A stretch of DNA of 64,000 nucleotides from assembly GCF_007827045.1 (NCBI RefSeq), contig NZ_RPFW01000004.1, forward strand, positions 248,001 to 312,000. The letters are read 5' to 3'. The stretch comes from Trebonia kvetii (GTDB taxonomy: Bacteria > Actinomycetota > Actinomycetes > Streptosporangiales > Streptosporangiaceae). Shown in pieces: positions 26,877 to 36,057 of the stretch. The position numbers were made by a program, and so were the translations under genes. Within the stretch, counting starts at the first letter, position 1. Each line of letters starts with the position of its first letter. The notes under the pieces are model-generated. The model saw only the letters and a program-made list of their open reading frames with translations, made no database searches and was not told the DNA's origin.

Positions 26877-26940
26877 GAGTTAACCCGTTGTGAATACTTG
26901 TCAAGAGTCGGCTTCCACTGCTTTCATTCTGTTATTCGCC

Positions 26941-26954
26941 TGTGAGCGGTCCCA
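26941..26954. promoter_or_regulatory. LacI-type operator candidate 2 (galactan locus)
   Basis: TGTGAGCGGTCCCA lies 31 bp upstream of the GH42 start codon, in the same orientation as candidate 1 and 78 bp from it. The spacing of about 7.4 helical turns would allow looping or separate control of the two promoters. Confidence 0.6.
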
Positions 26955-26985
26955 GATCTTGACACACGGAACGACGGAGTTTCCC

Positions 26986-29187
26986 ATGCATTCACGCTGG
27001 CCACGGATCGACGGACTCGCCTACGGCGGGGACTACAACCCTGACCAGTGGCCTGCGGAGGTGTGGGAGCAGGACGTCGTGCTGATGCGCGAGGCCGGGG
27101 TGACGCTCGTCTCGGTGGCGATCTTCTCCTGGGGCATGCTCGAGCCACGGCCAGGTGAATACGACTTCGGCTGGCTTGACCAGGTGCTCGGCCTGCTGCA
27201 CGACGCGGGCATCGCGGTGGACCTTGGCACCCCGTCGGCCGCGCCGCCGCCCTGGTTCCTGCGGCGGCATCCCGAGGCGCACCCGGTCACCAGGGACGGG
27301 CAGGTGCTCGGCGGCGGGTCGCGCCAGGCCTACTGCCCGTCGAGCCCCGCGTACGCGAGCGCCTGCGCCGGGATCACCCGCAAGCTGGCGGAGCGCTACG
27401 GATCGCATCCGGCGGTTGTGCTCTGGCACGTCAACAACGAGTACGGCGCGCCGATGGGGGAGTGCTACTGCGAGACATCCGTGGCAGCGTTCCGTGACTG
27501 GCTGCGCGACCGCTACGGCGACCTGGACACACTCAACGACCGGTGGGGCGCCGCCTTCTGGTCGCAGCGCTACGGCGAATGGGACGAGATCGACGCGCCG
27601 CGAACCTCCACCACCGTGGTGAACCCCGCGCAACGGCTCGACTTCGCCAGGTTCAGCTCAGACGCGCTGCTCGCCTGCTTCCGCCGCGAGCGGGACATCC
27701 TGCACGAGCTGTCACCCGGCGTGCCCGTCACCACGAACTTCATGGCGAACAACTGCAAGAGCGTGGACTACTGGCGGTGGGCGCCCGAGGTCGACGTGAT
27801 CTCCAACGACAATTACCTGATCGCCGAACGGACCGACAATCAGCTGGATCTCGCCATGTCGGCGGACATGACACGGTCCCTGGCAGGAGGCGGGTCGTGG
27901 GTGCTGATGGAGCACTCGACGAGCGCCGTGTCCTGGCAGCCGAGGAACATCGCCAAGCGCCCGGGCGAGATGCGCCGCAACTCCCTGGCCCATGTGGCCC
28001 GCGGCGCCGACGGCGTGCTGTTCTTCCAGTGGCGGGCCAGCAGGTACGGCGCGGAGAAGCATCACTCGGCGATGCTGCCACAGGCCGGCACGGACAGCCG
28101 GATCTGGCGGGAGGTCGTCGAGCTGGGGGGCGAGCTGCGCGACCTGGCCGGCCTGCGCGGTACCACGGTCGAGCCCGACCTCGCGCTGCTGTGGGACTGG
28201 GAATCCTGGTGGGCGCTCGAGTTCGAGTGGCGGCCGAGCACCGACCTCGGCCATCTCGAGCGTATGCGCGCCTGGTACGAGGCGTGCTTTCGGGCCGGCC
28301 TCACCGTGGACTTCGCTCACCCGGAGGCCGACCTCAGCCGGTACCCGCTCGTGGTGGCGCCCGCGCTTTACCTGGCCACCGAACGGGGCGCGGCCAACCT
28401 GCGCCGTTACGTCGAGGCAGGCGGCACCCTCGTCGTCTGCTGCTTCTCCGGCATCGTCGACGAGCACGACCGGGTGCACCCCGGCCCCTACCCGGGGGTG
28501 CTGCGCGACATACTCGGCCTGCACGTGGAGGAATGGCTGCCGCTGCGCGCCGGCGAGAGTGTCACTCTCACCGGGGAGCCGGGCGGCGCCGCCGGCCTGG
28601 CGGGCACCAGCCAGGTACTCGGCGCCGCCGACGCCTGGACCGAGGCGGTGATCCTCGGCGACGCCAAGCCGGTCGCCTGGTATGCCGACGGCCCGGCCGC
28701 CGGAGGTCCGGCCGTCACCAGGCACGAGCTCGGCGCCGGCCGCGCTTGGTATGTCTCCGCGCGCACCGACGCGCCGACCACGGCAGCACTGCTCGCCGTG
28801 GCCTGCGAGTCGGCCGGCCTCACCACGCCCGTCGTCCCCATCGCCCCCGCTCCCGCCTCCGGCCTCTCCGCCTCCGGTCTCTCCGACTCGGGTCTCTCCG
28901 ACTCGGGTCTCTCCGACTCGGGTCTCTCCGACTCGGGTCTCTCGGCCTCCGCGGGCCTCTCCGTCCCCGCCGGCTCCACTGCCCCCGTTGGCCCCGCCGA
29001 CGGGACCCCCTGGCCCCGCGACTTGGAGGTCGTCCGCAGGTCGCGGCCCGGCCGCCGGTACACCTTCCTCATCAACCACGGCCCCGACACGACATCGGTG
29101 CTCGTCGGCGACCGCGCCATCTCGGTACCCGGCGGCGACGTCCGGGTCATCACCGACCTGCCCGCCTCACCCGACCCGCTCGACTAG
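26986..29187 (+). CDS. ganA: Beta-galactosidase, glycoside hydrolase family 42
   Basis: A 733-aa cytoplasmic beta-galactosidase (no signal peptide) expected to split imported galacto-oligosaccharides to galactose. The catalytic acid/base is in HVNNEYG (E152) and the nucleophile in VLMEHSTSAVSWQP (E309). The barrel starts at YGGDYNPDQWP and is followed by the trimerisation and beta-sandwich domains. ACGGAG upstream supports the ATG at 26986 over the frame start at 26890. Near the C-terminus the protein carries a repeat of SGLSD units not expected in the family. Divergent from the transport operon, with the operator site at 26941-26954 in its promoter. Confidence 0.95.
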   Translation: MHSRWPRIDGLAYGGDYNPDQWPAEVWEQDVVLMREAGVTLVSVAIFSWGMLEPRPGEYDFGWLDQVLGLLHDAGIAVDLGTPSAAPPPWFLRRHPEAHPVTRDGQVLGGGSRQAYCPSSPAYASACAGITRKLAERYGSHPAVVLWHVNNEYGAPMGECYCETSVAAFRDWLRDRYGDLDTLNDRWGAAFWSQRYGEWDEIDAPRTSTTVVNPAQRLDFARFSSDALLACFRRERDILHELSPGVPVTTNFMANNCKSVDYWRWAPEVDVISNDNYLIAERTDNQLDLAMSADMTRSLAGGGSWVLMEHSTSAVSWQPRNIAKRPGEMRRNSLAHVARGADGVLFFQWRASRYGAEKHHSAMLPQAGTDSRIWREVVELGGELRDLAGLRGTTVEPDLALLWDWESWWALEFEWRPSTDLGHLERMRAWYEACFRAGLTVDFAHPEADLSRYPLVVAPALYLATERGAANLRRYVEAGGTLVVCCFSGIVDEHDRVHPGPYPGVLRDILGLHVEEWLPLRAGESVTLTGEPGGAAGLAGTSQVLGAADAWTEAVILGDAKPVAWYADGPAAGGPAVTRHELGAGRAWYVSARTDAPTTAALLAVACESAGLTTPVVPIAPAPASGLSASGLSDSGLSDSGLSDSGLSDSGLSASAGLSVPAGSTAPVGPADGTPWPRDLEVVRRSRPGRRYTFLINHGPDTTSVLVGDRAISVPGGDVRVITDLPASPDPLD
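28861..28950 (+). repeat. 15-bp tandem repeat coding SGLSD units in the GH42 gene
   Basis: GGTCTCTCCGACTCG is present four times without change (28876-28935), flanked by one degenerate unit on each side. It codes a Ser/Gly/Leu/Asp linker between the catalytic and C-terminal beta domains, and its copy number is likely to vary between strains. Confidence 0.85.
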
Positions 29188-29487
29188 ACCGTCCACTCCA
29201 CCCCGCGGCACCGCTCTCCCTTCGCCGAACAAACCGCCACTCCGCTTTCCACCACCCGCTTTCCCGCCACTCCGACACCGCGCCACCCGCAGCGCACCGC
29301 TCCGACACCGCAGCACCCCGTCAACCCCGCCTCCGCAGGTACCTCCTCTCACCCGCCCACCCGTTGCATTTCGCACCGCCCGCGCTTCGCACGCACCGGC
29401 CGCCCCGCCAGGCGGCCGCCCCGCCCGCGTGGCTCCCGGCCGCGCCCGCGCACGCAACACACCCCTGGTGATCAAAGGAGAAGCACC
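29188..29487 (+). other. C-rich, G-poor intergenic region between GH42 and GH53 genes
   Basis: No gene is supported here. On the + strand I count 64 C against 21 G in 29221-29340, a C-over-G bias like that of Rho-utilisation sites, and an imperfect repeat of CTCCGACACCGC (29270-29281 and 29302-29313). It could host Rho-dependent termination that partly separates ganA from the endo-galactanase. AAAGGAG near 29477 is the ribosome site of the next gene. Confidence 0.4.
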
Positions 29488-31140
29488 ATGAAACCGCGCA
29501 CCCCGCTCCCCGGCCCCGCGGACGGCGGGAGCTCACCGCGCCGAGCAAGACAGGCCCTCGTCGCGGCAGCCGCCGCGACGGCACTGCTCATCACGCCCGC
29601 CGTCACGGCGTCGGCCACCGCCGCCGCGACGAGCCAGGCCGGCGGCGGCGCCGTCACGGTCGTCAACCCCGGCTTCGACGCCGATGGCACCGGCACCGCG
29701 ACGCCGGCCGGCTGGAGCACCTACTCGCCCGACGGCACCGCGAGTGCCTCCTATACCGAGTGGACGGCGGAGGGCTACAACGGCGATTCCTACCAGCTCA
29801 CCCACTGGTCCACGGCCGCCTACCACGTCGACACGTATCAGAAGCTGACCGGGATACCGAACGGGTTCTACACGCTCGGCGTGTGGACCAGGTCGAGCGG
29901 CGGCCACAAATCCGACTACATCGCGCTCACCGGCTGCGGCGGCGACAACACTCCCACCGCGGTTCCCGCCGACTCCGACGGCAACTGGGTGCAGATCGTC
30001 ACCTCGGTCCACGTCACCGCGCGGCGGTGCACGATCAACCTGGTCACCGCCGGCAACGCGGGCGACTGGACCAACTTCACCGGGGTCACCTTTACCTCGG
30101 GCACCGCGTCGCTGCCCATCCGCGGTGGCGATGTCTCCACCCTGTACCGCGGCGAGCAGGACGGCGGCGTCTACTACACCGCGTCCGGCCGGCCGGAGAA
30201 CGCGCTCGCCCAGCTCGCGGACGCGGGGATGAACTGGGTCAGGCTCCGGGTGTGGGTGAACCCGGCTGACGGCATGAACGATGAGGTGCAGCTGCTCGCG
30301 AGCGCGCGCGAGGCCAAGCGCCATCACCAGCACCTGCTGCTCGACTTCCACTACAGCGACACCTGGGCCGACCCAGGGCACCAGAGCCCGCCCGCCGCCT
30401 GGGCGAGTGACACCTTCCCGCAGCTCGAAGCGGACATGTACGCCTACTCCAAGCAGGTCGTCGCCGCCCTCGTCGCGCAGGGCACCCCGCCGCAGATGGT
30501 GCAGGTGGGCAACGAGATCAACAACGGCCTGCTCTGGCCGAGCGGCTCCACGTCGGACTTCGCGCAGCTCGCCGGGCTGCTCAAGGCGGGCATCGCGGGC
30601 GTGCACGCCGCCTTCCCGCCCGCCAAGATCGTGCTGCACCTGGCCGCCGCGTGGGATGAGTCCGGTCTCGCCTGGTGGTACTCGCAGGCCGAGTCCTACG
30701 GCGTGCCGTTCGACATCATCGGGCTGTCCTACTACGACTACTGGCACGGCAGGCTCGACGTACTGCAGGGCGACCTGGACGGGCTCACCGCCCAGTTCGG
30801 CAAGCCGGCCATGGTCGTAGAGACCGCCTACCCGTTCACTCTGGCAAGCAACGACCCAACCGCGTCGCTGTCGTTCTCCGACCCCGCCTCGCTCGATCCC
30901 GGCTACCCGGCCACCCCGGCGGGGCAGGCGGCCAACTTCCGCGACGTCCTGTCGGTCGTCCAGGCGGTGCCGAACGGGATGGGCCTCGGCGCCTTTTACT
31001 GGGAGCCGACCTGGACGGTGGTCAAGGGCAACGGCTGGGACCCGACCGACCCATCGTCGGGCGATGGCTGGGAGAACCAGGCCATGTGGGATTACACAGA
31101 CACGGCCCTGCCCGTGATCTCGGACTTCGCCGCCCGCTGA
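29488..31140 (+). CDS. ganB: Secreted arabinogalactan endo-beta-1,4-galactanase, GH53
   Basis: A 550-aa exported enzyme that cuts type I (arabino)galactan outside the cell. The signal peptide covers about residues 1-48 (twin Arg in SSPRRARQALVA, then a hydrophobic core). Residues 55-215 form a beta-sandwich like galactose- or galactan-binding modules (CBM61-like, starting VVNPGFDADG). The GH53 barrel follows, with acid/base E343 in VGNEINNGLLW and nucleophile E445 in VVETAYPF. AAAGGAG upstream supports the ATG. It supplies oligosaccharides to the transporter and GH42 enzyme of the same locus. Confidence 0.95.
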   Translation: MKPRTPLPGPADGGSSPRRARQALVAAAAATALLITPAVTASATAAATSQAGGGAVTVVNPGFDADGTGTATPAGWSTYSPDGTASASYTEWTAEGYNGDSYQLTHWSTAAYHVDTYQKLTGIPNGFYTLGVWTRSSGGHKSDYIALTGCGGDNTPTAVPADSDGNWVQIVTSVHVTARRCTINLVTAGNAGDWTNFTGVTFTSGTASLPIRGGDVSTLYRGEQDGGVYYTASGRPENALAQLADAGMNWVRLRVWVNPADGMNDEVQLLASAREAKRHHQHLLLDFHYSDTWADPGHQSPPAAWASDTFPQLEADMYAYSKQVVAALVAQGTPPQMVQVGNEINNGLLWPSGSTSDFAQLAGLLKAGIAGVHAAFPPAKIVLHLAAAWDESGLAWWYSQAESYGVPFDIIGLSYYDYWHGRLDVLQGDLDGLTAQFGKPAMVVETAYPFTLASNDPTASLSFSDPASLDPGYPATPAGQAANFRDVLSVVQAVPNGMGLGAFYWEPTWTVVKGNGWDPTDPSSGDGWENQAMWDYTDTALPVISDFAAR

Positions 31141-31224
31141 CCCCTTGGCCACGGACCACCTGGCCACTCAACCCCGCCAACCATCCAGCCAGCTGGCCGG
31201 CTCACCCCGCCTGCTAGCCGCCGA

Positions 31225-31270
31225 CCGGAAACGGCGCGGCCCCGTCCCCCCACGGCCGCGCCGTTTCCGG
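31225..31270. terminator. Terminator after the GH53 gene
   Basis: A perfect 17-bp inverted repeat (31225-31241 and 31254-31270) with a 12-nt loop, located 85 bp after the GH53 stop. Confidence 0.75.
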
Positions 31271-31557
31271 CGCATCGCATCCAGGACACACCGAATCCAG
31301 GACACACCGAATCCAGGCACCCAGCGCCGATCGTTCTGGCCTTGCGGCACACAGAGCTAGCCCTATTGGTCCTGTGGCACACAGAGCCAAAACCGTTTTG
31401 CCCCTAAACGCCACAATGCCGGGCCACCGCCTGATAACAGCAAGAACTCTGGGAAGGCGCCGCGTTTGCGGTTGAAGCGCCGCGCTGCGGTTGAAGCGCC
31501 GCGCTGCGGGGCGGGTGTCGTGCCCGCAGGTGAGCGGCCGCCGGGCGAAGCGCCGCG
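31271..31557. repeat. Repeat-rich non-coding stretch
   Basis: No gene is supported. It holds three sets of direct repeats: ATCCAGGACACACCGA twice in tandem plus a partial copy (31279-31317), a 24-bp imperfect pair ending in GGCACACAGAGC (near 31338-31361 and 31366-31388), and a 19-bp tandem unit TGCGGTTGAAGCGCCGCGC (31467-31504). A fragment of the last unit recurs at the stop codon of the next gene. TGATAACAGCAAGAA at 31432-31446 recurs at 43298. Confidence 0.6.
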
Positions 31558-32271
31558 CTAGACCAGTTCGAGCAGCAGTTCTGTCAGCTCCGCCGGGCGG
31601 TTGATCGGGATGAGGTGGTCGGTGTCGATCTCCCGGTACCGCCAGGCAGGATCGGCCTTGACGGCCGCCGCGGCCCGCCAGAACGCGCTCGGCCCGCCGT
31701 TGTCCGGCCGTGGCGCCTCCTGCAGCGCCTTGATGTAGGTCCGGCTGAACGGGTACTCCTCGAGCGGCTTGCGCAGCCGGACCGGCTCGAGGAAGCAGCC
31801 CACCGGGTGCGGGCTGCGCCGTGAGCCGAACCAGTCCGCCGCGGCCGCGTCCTCCATGGGCCGCGACAGCGGCGGCACCAGCCAGTCACGGCCGGGACCG
31901 ATCGCCGCAGCACGGTAGGGCGCACCGGACAGGTCGGCGAGCGACTCACCGTCGGCGGGCTTGAACGCGTCCAGGTAGACGAGGTGGGCCACCCGGTCAG
32001 CGACGTGCTCGAGCGCCCCGGTGACCACCATGCCTCCATAGGAGTAACCGAGCAGGACGATGTCCGTCAGGTCCTCGTACAGGATGGTGTTCACCACGTC
32101 GGTGACGTGCGTCGTGAGGTTCACCTGCGGCGACGAAAGGTGCACCCGCTCGCCGATCCCGGTGAGCGACGGGGTGAACACCTCGTGCCCGGCCTCCCGT
32201 AGCGGCCCGCGCAGGTACCTGAACCCGTATGACCCGCCCCACGCCCCGTGGACCAGAACAAATGTCGTCAT
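31558..32271 (-). CDS. Alpha/beta hydrolase
   Basis: A 237-aa soluble hydrolase of the esterase/hydroxynitrile-lyase-like branch. It starts with TTFVLVHGAWGG (oxyanion HG motif), has the nucleophile elbow LGYSYGGMVV and ends with the catalytic His region REIDTDHLIP. The ATG at 32271 is chosen because the fold begins there. The frame remains open to 32382 without similarity. The reaction is unknown. Stand-alone gene, transcribed towards the galactan terminator region. Confidence 0.85.
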   Translation of the reverse strand: MTTFVLVHGAWGGSYGFRYLRGPLREAGHEVFTPSLTGIGERVHLSSPQVNLTTHVTDVVNTILYEDLTDIVLLGYSYGGMVVTGALEHVADRVAHLVYLDAFKPADGESLADLSGAPYRAAAIGPGRDWLVPPLSRPMEDAAAADWFGSRRSPHPVGCFLEPVRLRKPLEEYPFSRTYIKALQEAPRPDNGGPSAFWRAAAAVKADPAWRYREIDTDHLIPINRPAELTELLLELV

Positions 32272-32521
32272 GGCGCGGACGCTAGACCCGCGCACCGCCG
32301 GCCGGCAATATGCGTCCCCCCAAATCCGCGTGCCGCGGTCGTATGGCTCGCTAACGAACCCTCGCCCGCGTGGTACCCCCACGCTCGCCGGCGTGCTAGT
32401 CCCCGAGTGGTTGTGGTGTCTTCAGTGATGTCCTGCCGCTTTGCGTGATCGAGGATTTACCCAGATGACAGAGACCCGGAAGGCCGACGGGGTTCCGGGA
32501 CAGCACGAGGGAAGGCGCACG

Positions 32522-33091
32522 ATGCGACAGGGAACCAGGGCAACAGTTTTCATCCGCCGCGCGGCAGCGGGACGCAGGCGGGCCGCCATGCTCGCGACGA
32601 CGGGCCTCGCCGCCACCGCGGCGGTGACCGCGCTGGCGCTTCCGGCGGGCGCGTCGCCGGTGGCCGCGTCGGCTGTGGGCGGGACTCAGCACTTTCAGAT
32701 GATGACCACCTCGCCGACGGCGACCAAGAGCTCGCTCATCGCCTACGGCGCGCTCACCGCACCGGGTACCGACCGGCAGAACGCGAACGGCACCGACACC
32801 TTCATCTTCTCCGGCGGCACCATCGGGCTGAAGCACACCCCGGCCAAGGGCCAGAGCAAGCAGTCGTTCAACAGCAAGACGTGCCTGCTCCAGATCACCG
32901 GGAAGGGCACCTACAAGCTCACCGGCGGAACGGGCAAGTACAAGGGCGTCAGCGGCGGCGGGACCTACGCGCTGAGCATCATCGGCATCGGCGCCAAGCT
33001 CAAGAGCGGCGCCTGCAACCCGTCACAGAACGCGGTGCCCGTCGCCTGGCACCAGGAGATCAACGCGGTCGGCAAGATCAAGCTCCCGTAA
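32522..33091 (+). CDS. Secreted beta-barrel candidate, paralogue 1
   Basis: A 189-aa exported protein. An N-terminal Arg-rich region and a hydrophobic segment ending near LPAGASPVAA form the signal peptide. GGGAAGG (32509-32515) supports the ATG at 32522. The mature part has regular beta-strands with NANGTDTFIFSGGT and GTGKYKGVSGGGTYAL, a pattern seen in allene-oxide-cyclase/dirigent-like barrels. I regard that family call as tentative. Two Cys residues (KTCLL and GACNPS) are conserved in the paralogue at 33262 and may form a disulfide. Tandem duplication is clear from shared segments throughout. Confidence 0.7.
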   Translation: MRQGTRATVFIRRAAAGRRRAAMLATTGLAATAAVTALALPAGASPVAASAVGGTQHFQMMTTSPTATKSSLIAYGALTAPGTDRQNANGTDTFIFSGGTIGLKHTPAKGQSKQSFNSKTCLLQITGKGTYKLTGGTGKYKGVSGGGTYALSIIGIGAKLKSGACNPSQNAVPVAWHQEINAVGKIKLP

Positions 33092-33261
33092 CCGCGGTCG
33101 ACTGGTCGACACCGCAATGACGGCTCCGGGGCAAATCTGGTGGTACCCACCGTGATGCCCCGGCACCGCCGCCGGGCCCATGCTTTCCGTGATGTCACGC
33201 ACCCGGGGCGCCGGAGGGGAGTCCCGGGCGCGACACGCTACGAGAGGGGAAGGGGCACGAG

Positions 33262-33843
33262 ATGGAAACGGGGAACAGGGGAACGGGCCTGCGCCGCCTC
33301 GCGGGAACGGGGCGGACACGGACGGCCGTGCTCGCCGCGGCCGGCACCGCCGCGGCTGCGGCGGTCGTCGGGCTGGCGGTCCCGGCCGGCGCGGCACAAG
33401 TGACGGCCAGGCCCGCCGCGGTCAGCGGCACTCAGCACTTCCAGATGATGAACACCAGCACCAGCCAGACCACGATCAATAACCCGCTTCTCGCCTGGGG
33501 CGTCATCACCTCCGCGGGCGTGGACCACCAGAACGCGAACGGCACCGACACGTTCCACCTCTCCGGCGGCACCTTCCTGGTGAAGCACACGACGAAGAAG
33601 GGGACGCAGGACCAGTCGTTCAACCCGAAGACCTGCCTGTTCATGTACTCGGAAAAGGGCACGTTCAAGCTCGGCAGCGGATCCGGCAAGTACAAGGGCA
33701 TCAGCGGCAGCGGCACCTATGCGCTGTCCGTCATCGGCATCGGTCCCAAGCTCAAGAACGGGACGTGCAACCCGTCCCAGACCGCTCGGGCGCTCGGTCA
33801 GCAGCAGGAGATTCAGGCTGTCGGCAAGATCAAGCTGCCCTAG
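33262..33843 (+). CDS. Secreted beta-barrel candidate, paralogue 2
   Basis: A 193-aa exported protein, a diverged duplicate of the preceding gene. Both mature proteins start with a GTQHFQMM motif, contain NANGTDTF and GKYKG(V/I)SG(S/G)GTYALS, share the two Cys positions and end in VGKIKLP. The signal peptide (hydrophobic part about residues 20-45) differs in sequence. GAGAGGGGAAGGGG precedes the ATG. The identity is clearest in the C-terminal half. Function is unknown. A secreted, non-enzymatic or surface-associated role is possible. Confidence 0.7.
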   Translation: METGNRGTGLRRLAGTGRTRTAVLAAAGTAAAAAVVGLAVPAGAAQVTARPAAVSGTQHFQMMNTSTSQTTINNPLLAWGVITSAGVDHQNANGTDTFHLSGGTFLVKHTTKKGTQDQSFNPKTCLFMYSEKGTFKLGSGSGKYKGISGSGTYALSVIGIGPKLKNGTCNPSQTARALGQQQEIQAVGKIKLP

Positions 33844-33871
33844 CAAGCGCCAGCCGAGTAACGCAACAAGT

Positions 33872-33900
33872 CGGCCCCGACGTCAAAGACGCCGGGGCCG
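33872..33900. terminator. Terminator after the secreted paralogue pair
   Basis: A 13-bp stem with one mismatch (33872-33884 and 33888-33900) and an AAA loop, 28 bp after the stop, between convergent genes. GCTGTCTAAA follows twice in tandem. Confidence 0.7.
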
Positions 33901-33937
33901 GCTCATCGCTGTCTAAAGCTGTCTAAAGACGGATGCC

Positions 33938-34426
<489 letters not shown>

Positions 34427-34496
34427 GCGCGTAACGCTACCTCTCCCGCACAGTCGCGGCCGCCACGAGGCTTGCCCGGATCAGCAGACGCGCCTA

Positions 34497-34537
34497 GACT
34501 GAACGTTCAGTCAAGCCTATGACTGAATGTTCAGTCA
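34497..34537. promoter_or_regulatory. Tandem TetR operators upstream of the aminotransferase
   Basis: A perfect 16-bp palindrome GACTGAACGTTCAGTC (34497-34512) and TGACTGAATGTTCAGTCA (34520-34537, 8-bp arms around TG) lie 24 bp apart centre to centre, about two helical turns. They match five further sites in the window, one of them next to the tetR gene itself. Confidence 0.8.
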
Positions 34538-34555
34538 GCATGCAGAGGAGCAACA

Positions 34556-35917
34556 GTGCTCACCGAAGCAGACACCAGGCTCGCCGCCATCATCACCGAG
34601 CAGGAGGAAATCTTCACCAGGCGCCAGCCGCGCTCGGCCGAATTGGCCGCGGCGGCGACCGAAGTCCTCGCCGGCGGCGTCACCTCGAACTGGCAGATCA
34701 CCCAGCCGCAGCCGGTCTGGCTCAGCCACGGCAAGGGCGGCAAGGTCTACGACGTCGACGGCAACGAGTACGTGGATCTGCACGGCGGCTACGGCGCTGC
34801 CCTGGCAGGCCACGCTCATCCGGCCGTCGTCAGGGCGGTCAAGGCCCAGGTGGACAACGGCACCCACTTCGCGCAGCCCACGCGCAACGCCATCGTCGTC
34901 GCACAGGAACTCGCCGGACGGTGGGGACTGCCGCGGTGGCGCTTCGCCAACTCCGGCACCGAGGCCACCATGGACGCCGTCCACCTGATGCGCTCCTACA
35001 CCGGCCGCGACCTGATCATCAAGGTCGAGGGCGGCTATCACGGCCACCACGACTCGGTTCAGGTCTCTGTCATGCCGGACGAAGACGACGCGGGCCCGAA
35101 GGAAAACCCCAACAGCGTTCCGTCCTCGAGCGGCATACCGCGAGCCATCACCAGCCTCACGCTGATCGCCCAGTTCAACGACCTGGGCAGCGTCGCCAGG
35201 CTCCTCGAGGCGCACCCCGGCCAGGTCGCCGGCATGATCGTCGAGCCCATCATGATGAACGCCGGAATCATCGCACCGCTGCCCGGCTACCTGGCTGGCC
35301 TGCGGGAACTCCTGCACTCCCGCGGCGCGCTGCTCACGTTCGACGAGGTCAAGACCGGCCTCACCGTCGGCCCCGGCGGCGTGACCAGGCAGTCGGGTGT
35401 CACGCCTGACCTCGTCTGCCTGGCCAAGTCGCTCGGCGGGGGAGTGGCGATCGCCGCGATCGGCGGCACGGTCCCGCTGATGGACCACGTGGCGAGCGGC
35501 GGCTACGAGATGGTCGGCACGTTCAACGGCAACCCGCTCGCGATGGCCGCGGCGCGCGCGATGCTGACCGAGGTCGCCACCGAGGAGACCTACAGCCGCA
35601 TCGAGGGCTTGCGTATCCGTGCCGCTGCGGGCATCAGCGCGGCGATCAGGGAGTACGCACTGAACGGTTGGGTGATGACCGCCGGCGCCAAGGGCTGCGT
35701 CGTCTTCGGCCCGCAGGCCATCAGGGACTACCGCGAGTTCCTCACCGTCGACGACTCGCTCAGCCACGCCCACTGGCTGTTCCAGCACAACGGCGGGGTG
35801 TTCCTGCCGCCCTGGGGCAAGATCGAGCAGTGGCTGATCTCCGTGCAACACGACGAAGCTGACATCGACCGCCTCATCGCCAACTTCCGCTCCTTCGCCG
35901 CCGCGATTAGCGCATAA
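34556..35917 (+). CDS. Class III PLP-dependent aminotransferase
   Basis: A 453-aa pyridoxal-phosphate enzyme of the class III/glutamate-semialdehyde-aminomutase-like group. Motifs include FANSGTEATMDAVHLMRSYTG (phosphate-binding and Ala-rich helix), GGYHGHHDS, LTFDEVKTG and the cofactor Lys in LVCLAKSLGGG. The GTG at 34556 follows GAGGAG (34544-34549). Two TetR palindromes sit directly upstream, so it appears controlled with the transporter and oxidoreductases of the same set. It probably removes an amino group from the imported compound or an intermediate. The substrate is not predictable from the motifs. Confidence 0.88.
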   Translation: MLTEADTRLAAIITEQEEIFTRRQPRSAELAAAATEVLAGGVTSNWQITQPQPVWLSHGKGGKVYDVDGNEYVDLHGGYGAALAGHAHPAVVRAVKAQVDNGTHFAQPTRNAIVVAQELAGRWGLPRWRFANSGTEATMDAVHLMRSYTGRDLIIKVEGGYHGHHDSVQVSVMPDEDDAGPKENPNSVPSSSGIPRAITSLTLIAQFNDLGSVARLLEAHPGQVAGMIVEPIMMNAGIIAPLPGYLAGLRELLHSRGALLTFDEVKTGLTVGPGGVTRQSGVTPDLVCLAKSLGGGVAIAAIGGTVPLMDHVASGGYEMVGTFNGNPLAMAAARAMLTEVATEETYSRIEGLRIRAAAGISAAIREYALNGWVMTAGAKGCVVFGPQAIRDYREFLTVDDSLSHAHWLFQHNGGVFLPPWGKIEQWLISVQHDEADIDRLIANFRSFAAAISA

Positions 35918-35988
35918 GAAACGAACACAGGCGCAACAGATTCTTTACAGCCGAAAACCTTGCGGCGGTGCCGCACGGAGAGTTCAAT

Positions 35989-36006
35989 TGACCGAACATT
36001 CAGTCA
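35989..36006. promoter_or_regulatory. TetR operator upstream of the ABC transporter
   Basis: TGACCGAACATTCAGTCA, with one mismatch between arms, lies 52 bp before the binding-protein start. It is the same element as at 34497, 34520, 41510 and 53525. Confidence 0.75.
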
Positions 36007-36057
36007 GTAGGACCGAGCCAGATCGAGGCAGCATTCCTTAGTGCAGGGAGTCGGCCG

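Noticed and set aside
31141..31557. Small genes between GH53 and hydrolase
   Set aside because: Short frames on both strands are repeat-derived, lack ribosome sites and resemble nothing known.
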